NCBI RefSeq assembly: GCF_964059955.1 | Contig: NZ_OZ060924.1 | Coordinates: 124,001 to 188,000 of the forward strand | Direction: 5' to 3' | Length of the DNA: 64,000 nucleotides | From: Sodalis-like secondary symbiont of Drepanosiphum platanoidis | GTDB taxonomy: Bacteria; Pseudomonadota; Gammaproteobacteria; Enterobacterales; Enterobacteriaceae | Shown: piece by piece, positions 59,451 to 64,000 of the stretch | Layout of the letters: the number at the start of each line of letters is the position of its first letter | Position numbering within the stretch: position 1 is the stretch's first letter | Program-made: the position numbers and the translations under genes | The notes under the pieces: model-generated | Database searches by the model: none | What the model saw: only the letters and a program-made list of their open reading frames with translations | What the model was told of the DNA's origin: nothing

Positions 59451-61313
59451 TTATTTTTTTATTTTTTTATTATTTTCTTTTTTTGATTTTTTAATTATTT
59501 TTTTAAAATTTTTTGATATATTATTATTCATTAATTTATCAATTTGAATTGAATCTAATGTTTCATACTTTATTAAAGCATCTTTCATAGAATGTAATAT
59601 TTTTATATTTTTTATTAATAATTTTTTAGCACGTAAATAATTTTTTTCAATAATATTTTTAATTTCTTTATCTATTAAACATGATGTTTCATTAGATATA
59701 TTTTTATTTTTTGATAATGATTTATTAATAAATATTTCACTTTCTTCTTCTGTATATAAAAGAGGTCCTAATTTTTCAGAAAAACCCCATTTAGTAACCA
59801 TATTTCTTGCAATAGATGTTGCTATTTTTATATCATTAGAAGAACCAGTAGATATTTTTTTTAATCCATATATTATTTCTTCTGCTAATCTTCCTCCATA
59901 TAATGTAGAAATTTGACTTTCTAATTTTTGACGACTAATACTTATTATATCATTTTTAGGAATAAAAAAAGTTATACCTAAGGCTCTTCCTCTAGGTATA
60001 ATAGTAACTTTATGTACTGGATCATGTTCAGGTACTAAACGACCAACAATAACATGACCTGCTTCATGATAAGCTGTACATTCTTTTTGTTCATCAGTTA
60101 TTACCATAGATCTTCTTTCTGTTCCCATTATAACTTTATCTTTAGCTTTTTCAAATTCATTCATAGATACTAAACGTTTGTTATTTTTAGCAGCATAAAG
60201 TGCTGCTTCATTAACTAAATTAGACAAATCAGCACCAGAAAAACCAGGTGTACCTCTTGCAATTAATAAAGCATTTACATCTTTTGAAATTGGTACTTTT
60301 TTCATATGTATTTTAAGTATTTTTTCTCTTCCTATAATATCTGGTAAATCTACTATAACTTGTCTATCAAATCTTCCAGATCTTAATAAAGCAGGATCTA
60401 AAACATCTGGACGATTTGTTGCAGCAATAACTATAACACTTTCATTTTCTTCAAATCCATCCATTTCTACTAACATTTGATTTAATGTTTGTTCACGCTC
60501 ATCATGTCCACCACCTAAACCAGATCCTCTTTGTCTACCAACAGCATCAATTTCATCAATAAATATTATACATGGAGCTGTATTTTTTGCTTGATTAAAC
60601 ATATCTCTTACTCGTGAAGCTCCAACACCTACAAACATTTCTACAAAATCTGATCCTGAAATAGAGAAAAATGGAACCTTTGCTTCTCCAGCAATAGCTT
60701 TTGCTAAAAGAGTTTTTCCTGTTCCTGGGGGTCCTATCATTAATATTCCTTTAGGAATTTTTCCACCTAATTTTTGAAATTTTATAGGTTCTCTTAAATA
60801 TTCTACTAATTCTTTTACTTCTTCTTTAGCTTCATCACAACCAGCTACATCAGAAAAAGTTATTTTTATTTTATCTTCAGATAACATTCTAGCTTTGCTT
60901 TTTCCAAAAGACATAGCTCCTTTTCCATTTCCTTGTATTTGTTTCATAAAAAATATCCAAACTCCAATTAATAAAATCATTGGAAACCAAGATATAAAAA
61001 TTGATGTAAATATACTAGGATCTTCTGGTTTTGCTCCTAATATTTTAACTTTTTTTTCTAAAAGAATATCTAATAATTTATTATCATGCATAGGAATAGT
61101 AGTAATATACTTTCTACCATTTTTTTTAAAAACAGTAATTTTATCTTTATAAATTTGAGCTTCTTCTATTTGATTATTATTTAATTCATATATAAATGTA
61201 GAATAAGCTATCTTATGATTATTAGAGTTTTTATATCCAAAACTCTGCATAAATGACATAAAAATCACTACAATAATTAACCAGAGAATTAGATTTTTTG
61301 CCATATCACTCAA
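59451..61313 (-). CDS. ftsH: ATP-dependent zinc metalloprotease FtsH
   Basis: Membrane-bound AAA+ protease that degrades LpxC, unassembled membrane proteins and others. The start is TTG at 61313 with GAGGT seven bases upstream; ATG at 61304 (MAKNLILWL) is an alternative. 620 aa (E. coli 644-647). Two membrane helices ([16 protein letters not shown] and [16 protein letters not shown]), [18 protein letters not shown] near residue 195, [15 protein letters not shown], the SRH region [20 protein letters not shown] and the zinc site HEAGH. The C-terminal tail is short and lysine-rich. LpxC, a classical substrate, is retained. It follows rlmE, as in E. coli. Confidence 0.97.
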   Translation of the reverse strand: MSDMAKNLILWLIIVVIFMSFMQSFGYKNSNNHKIAYSTFIYELNNNQIEEAQIYKDKITVFKKNGRKYITTIPMHDNKLLDILLEKKVKILGAKPEDPSIFTSIFISWFPMILLIGVWIFFMKQIQGNGKGAMSFGKSKARMLSEDKIKITFSDVAGCDEAKEEVKELVEYLREPIKFQKLGGKIPKGILMIGPPGTGKTLLAKAIAGEAKVPFFSISGSDFVEMFVGVGASRVRDMFNQAKNTAPCIIFIDEIDAVGRQRGSGLGGGHDEREQTLNQMLVEMDGFEENESVIVIAATNRPDVLDPALLRSGRFDRQVIVDLPDIIGREKILKIHMKKVPISKDVNALLIARGTPGFSGADLSNLVNEAALYAAKNNKRLVSMNEFEKAKDKVIMGTERRSMVITDEQKECTAYHEAGHVIVGRLVPEHDPVHKVTIIPRGRALGITFFIPKNDIISISRQKLESQISTLYGGRLAEEIIYGLKKISTGSSNDIKIATSIARNMVTKWGFSEKLGPLLYTEEESEIFINKSLSKNKNISNETSCLIDKEIKNIIEKNYLRAKKLLIKNIKILHSMKDALIKYETLDSIQIDKLMNNNISKNFKKIIKKSKKENNKKIKK

Positions 61314-61363
61314 GATATTAACCTCATATTATTACTATGTTTAAGAAATTTTTTATAATTTAT

Positions 61364-62002
61364 TTATTTTTTTCCTAATGCTAAAATATATATTTCACGA
61401 GATCTAGATGAAGATGCATCAGGTTTACGAATTTTTATTTTAAAAAAAAATGATTTTATTTTTTTTATAAATTCTTCAGAACCACTTCCTTGTAATATTT
61501 TAACTAAAAAATTTCCTCCATTAAATAAAATTTTTTTAGATAAATTAAAAGATATATTTGCTAATATAATTGATTTTGGAACATCTATTTCAGGTATTCC
61601 ACTCATATTTGGTGACATATCTGATACAATTAAATTAATTTTTTTATTATTTATTTTTTTTATCAAAAAATTTACAAAAGATTTTTTTAAAATATCTCCT
61701 TGAAAAAAAATTACTTTTTTTATAGGTTTAATTGGTAAAATATCAGAAGATATTAATAATCCATTTTTTCCTATTTTATTTATTATATATTGTGACCATC
61801 CACCTGGAGAAGAACCTAATTCTATAATATTCATATTAGGTTTAATTATTTGATCTTTTTTTTGTATTTGTTCAAGTTTAAACCATGCTCTTGAACGTAA
61901 TTTTTTTATTTTTTTTTTACGAAAATAAAAATCATTAATATGGTTTTTTAACCATCTTTTTGAACTTTCAGAACGATTTTTTTTTTTTAGAATAAATTTC
62001 AT
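61364..62002 (-). CDS. rlmE: 23S rRNA (uridine-2552-2'-O) methyltransferase RlmE
   Basis: Methylates U2552 in the A-loop of 23S rRNA, a late step of large-subunit maturation (formerly FtsJ/RrmJ). 212 aa (E. coli 209). SSKRWLKNHINDFYFRKKK at the N-terminus, RSRAWFKLEQI with the catalytic Lys, AdoMet-binding IELGSSPGGWSQYI, IVSDMSPNMSGIPEID, FLVKILQGSGSEEFI and RKPDASSSRSREIYILA. The KDKE-type tetrad positions appear present. It is 50 bp upstream of ftsH. Confidence 0.95.
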   Translation of the reverse strand: MKFILKKKNRSESSKRWLKNHINDFYFRKKKIKKLRSRAWFKLEQIQKKDQIIKPNMNIIELGSSPGGWSQYIINKIGKNGLLISSDILPIKPIKKVIFFQGDILKKSFVNFLIKKINNKKINLIVSDMSPNMSGIPEIDVPKSIILANISFNLSKKILFNGGNFLVKILQGSGSEEFIKKIKSFFFKIKIRKPDASSSRSREIYILALGKK

Positions 62003-62378
62003 AATAATCTATTAAAATTATAATATTTTTAATTATTTATTATTTAAAATAAAATAAATTTTTTTAAAAATATAATTAATTTTATTTTTAAAAATTTTAA
62101 AATATTTTATAAATTTATATATTATATATATTTTATTTATTAAATTAATTTTTTTTAAAATTTATATTTTTTAAATTATATCATAATACAATATATAATT
62201 GTATAGTTAAGATACTTTTATTATATAAAATAATAATAATATATTTAATATATATAAAATATATATTTTTAATTATACAATTATTTTTTAAAAAATAATT
62301 AATTTATTTTATATAAATATTTTAAAATTAAATATTATAATATTATTTATATTTAATATTTTATTTAAGGAAATAAAT
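62003..62378. other. Divergent rlmE/kdsA spacer
   Basis: 376 bp with no gene. It contains TACAAT-ATATA-ATTGTA at about 62187-62203, an 11-bp arm palindrome at 62279-62300 and a weak kdsA promoter candidate, listed separately. The kdsA ribosome site AAGGAAA lies at about 62367-62373. Confidence 0.45.
62199..62227 (+). promoter_or_regulatory. Weak promoter candidate for kdsA
   Basis: TTGTAT (62199-62204), a 17-nt spacer and TATATA (62222-62227). It has the right spacing, and its spacer contains unusual G and C. Matches to consensus are only 3/6 and 4/6, so this is tentative. Confidence 0.3.
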
Positions 62379-63230
62379 ATGAAACAATTAGTAGTAAAAA
62401 TAGGTAATATTAAAATTAGTAATTCATTACCATTTGTATTATTTGGAGGTATGAATGTATTAGAATCTTTAAATACATCTATGAAAATTTGTGAATATTA
62501 TATTAATATAACTAAAAAACTTAATATTCCATATATTTTTAAAGCTTCTTTTGATAAAGCAAATAGATCATCTATTAAATCTTATAGAGGTCCAGGATTA
62601 AAAAAAGGAATAAAAATATTTGAAAAACTTAAATCAGAATTTAATGTTAAAATAATGACAGATGTACATAATGAAGAACAAGCAAAAATTATATCTAATT
62701 TTGTAGATGTTATTCAAATTCCAGCTTTTTTAGCAAGACAAACAGATTTAATAAAATCAGTTTCAAAAACAGGTTCTGTTATTAATATAAAAAAACCTCA
62801 ATTTATGAATCCTACTCAAATAATAAATATTGTTGAAAAATGTAGAGCATTTGGTAATAATAAAATTATTTTATGTGAAAGAGGAAGTTCTTTTGGTTAT
62901 GATAATTTAATAGTAGATATTTTAGGTCTTCATACAATGAGTGAATTATCTGGTGGATGTCCAATATTATTGGATGTAACACATTCCTTGCAAACAAGAG
63001 ATCCATTCGGAAAAGTTTCATATGGTAGAAGAGACAAAATATGTGATTTAGCTAGAGCTGGTATTGCTGTTATTATATCTGGTATTTTTATTGAATCACA
63101 TTTTAATCCTAATGAAGCAAAATGTGATGGTCCTTCAGCTTTACCAATAAAAAAATTAGAATCTTTTTTAAGTCAAATAAAATCTATTGATCAATTGGTA
63201 AAAAGTTTTATTAAAATTGATATTAAATAA
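62379..63230 (+). CDS. kdsA: Kdo-8-phosphate synthase KdsA
   Basis: Condenses phosphoenolpyruvate with arabinose 5-phosphate to make Kdo 8-phosphate, the first step toward the Kdo that KdsB activates. 283 aa (E. coli 284) and highly conserved: [90 protein letters not shown] and [10 protein letters not shown]. The ATG follows AAGGAAATAAAT. It completes, with lpxC, lpxH, lpxK, kdsB and msbA, much of the lipid A-Kdo route in one window. Confidence 0.97.
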   Translation: MKQLVVKIGNIKISNSLPFVLFGGMNVLESLNTSMKICEYYINITKKLNIPYIFKASFDKANRSSIKSYRGPGLKKGIKIFEKLKSEFNVKIMTDVHNEEQAKIISNFVDVIQIPAFLARQTDLIKSVSKTGSVINIKKPQFMNPTQIINIVEKCRAFGNNKIILCERGSSFGYDNLIVDILGLHTMSELSGGCPILLDVTHSLQTRDPFGKVSYGRRDKICDLARAGIAVIISGIFIESHFNPNEAKCDGPSALPIKKLESFLSQIKSIDQLVKSFIKIDIK

Positions 63231-63309
63231 TATATTAAACTTTAATAAAATTAAATTTTTTTGAATTTTTTTTAAAATTTAAAAAATTATTAAATTTAAT
63301 AAATAATTA

Positions 63310-63343
63310 TTTTAAAATAAAAATAAATATTTTTATTTTAAAA
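63310..63343. terminator. Hairpin after kdsA
   Basis: Perfect 16-bp arms (63310-63325 and 63328-63343) around AA, 80 bp after the kdsA stop and 137 bp before pgk. It probably ends the kdsA transcript; a related, longer imperfect repeat follows to about 63400. Confidence 0.45.
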
Positions 63344-63479
63344 ATAAAAATTATAATAAATAATTTTAAAATATATTTTTATTAAAAATAAATATTTTCA
63401 TATTTAAAATTTAATTTTATATATATATTATATATTATTTAATATAAATTTTTTAATTCTAATAATAGGAAATTGTTTT

Positions 63480-64000
63480 ATGAATTTAATTAAAATGACA
63501 GATTTAAATTTATTTAATAAACGTGTATTAATTAGATCAGATTTAAATGTACCTTTGAAAGATAAAAAAATTACATCTTTTATGAGAATTACATCATCTT
63601 TACCAGCAATTAAATTTGCAATAGAACAAAAAGCAACTGTTTTAATTGCTTCACATTTAGGTCGACCAATAGAAGGAGAATATAATTCAAACTTATCATT
63701 ATATCCAATAGCAAAATATTTAAAAAAAATATTAAATCATCCTATTCGTTTTGTAAAAGATTATATTAATGGATTTAAAATAAATTCAGGAGAAGTTGTA
63801 TTACTTGAAAATGTTAGATTTAATAAAGGTGAAAAAAAAAATGATGATAAACTAGGAAAAAAATATTCTAAATTATGTGATATTTTTGTAATGGATGCTT
63901 TTGGATCTTTACATAGATCACATGCTTCTACAAATTCTGTAGCAAAATTTTCTTCAATATCATGTGCTGGTCCTTTATTATGCAAAGAAATAAAAGAAAT
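63480..64000 (+). CDS. pgk: Phosphoglycerate kinase, N-terminal part
   Basis: The gene runs off the window; 173 codons are visible. ATG at 63480 with AGGA nine bases upstream. The product begins MNLIKMTDLNLFNKRVLI and shows RSDLNVPLKDKKIT, the substrate-binding SHLGRPIEGEYN, LLENVRFNKGEKKND and FVMDAFGSLHRSHAS, close to E. coli Pgk throughout. The enzyme makes ATP from 1,3-bisphosphoglycerate. Upstream epd, its E. coli neighbour, is absent. Confidence 0.96.
   Translation, partial: MNLIKMTDLNLFNKRVLIRSDLNVPLKDKKITSFMRITSSLPAIKFAIEQKATVLIASHLGRPIEGEYNSNLSLYPIAKYLKKILNHPIRFVKDYINGFKINSGEVVLLENVRFNKGEKKNDDKLGKKYSKLCDIFVMDAFGSLHRSHASTNSVAKFSSISCAGPLLCKEIKE

Noticed and set aside
60895-61152. Plus-strand frame opposite ftsH
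   Set aside because: Antisense shadow of the conserved ftsH gene.
63761-63985. Minus-strand frame at the right edge
   Set aside because: Antisense to the pgk coding sequence, which matches E. coli Pgk closely.

Overview
The window is part of the chromosome of a strongly reduced, extremely AT-rich gammaproteobacterium, almost certainly an obligate insect endosymbiont related to the Enterobacterales. Nearly every gene is a recognisable orthologue of an Escherichia coli gene. The proteins are rich in Lys, Asn, Ile and Phe, spacers contain almost no G or C, and no phage, insertion sequence, CRISPR array, restriction system or horizontally acquired island is visible. Many E. coli neighbourhoods survive with the intervening genes removed: ribD-ribH-nusB, uvrD-corA, rpmH-rnpA-yidD-yidC-mnmE, ribE/mdtK, rnt/grxD, lpxH-cysS-folD, rsmH-lpxC-secA, leuS-lptE-holA, polA-engB, msbA-lpxK-kdsB, ackA-pta and rlmE-ftsH. 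I cannot name the genus. Buchnera, Blochmannia, Wigglesworthia, Riesia and similar lineages are the right comparison set.

Layout. Bases 1-4.7 kb: the start of ffh, then nusB, ribH and ribD (minus strand), an AI-2E family membrane protein and grxC. 4.9-13.3 kb: tktA, then corA, uvrD and valS. 13.7-21.7 kb: lptF-lptG, riboflavin synthase, mdtK, mnmE, yidC, yidD. 21.7-25.4 kb: rnpA (frameshifted in a poly-A/T run), rpmH, rho, rnt, grxD. 25.4-33.7 kb: tpiA, tsgA, cysS, folD, lpxH, priA. 33.7-39.3 kb: secA, a DciA/DUF721-like gene, lpxC, rsmH. 39.6-48.8 kb: leuS, lptE, holA, rplY, yajR, a polA reduced to its 5'-nuclease domain, engB, gorA. 49.7-58.0 kb: msbA, lpxK, kdsB, ackA, pta, xthA. 59.0-64 kb: tRNA-Ser(UGA), tRNA-Arg(UCU), ftsH, rlmE, kdsA and the start of pgk.

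The genes describe a cell that still builds lipid A and Kdo and exports LPS (lpxC, lpxH, lpxK, kdsA, kdsB, msbA, lptE, lptF, lptG). It retains the last steps of riboflavin synthesis (ribD, ribH, ribE) and folate-linked one-carbon metabolism (folD). It runs lower glycolysis, transketolase and acetate fermentation (tpiA, pgk, tktA, ackA, pta), keeps a glutathione/glutaredoxin system (gorA, grxC, grxD), and retains the core secretion machinery (ffh, secA, yidC, yidD). The block of division and peptidoglycan genes that lies between rsmH and lpxC in E. coli is absent from that place.

The most notable observations are erosion of function inside retained genes. PriA is full length but has lost its P-loop glycines, its Walker B Asp and motif VI. 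LeuRS has substitutions in the editing pocket. PolA is only its 5' nuclease domain. RnpA needs one extra base in a 10-nt homopolymer to be read. Against this background the leader and first codons of rho keep unusual GC-containing sequence. Spacers carry long, perfect, all-A/T inverted repeats (13 to 27 bp arms), some at convergent gene ends where they fit terminators and some, unexpectedly, between divergent genes.
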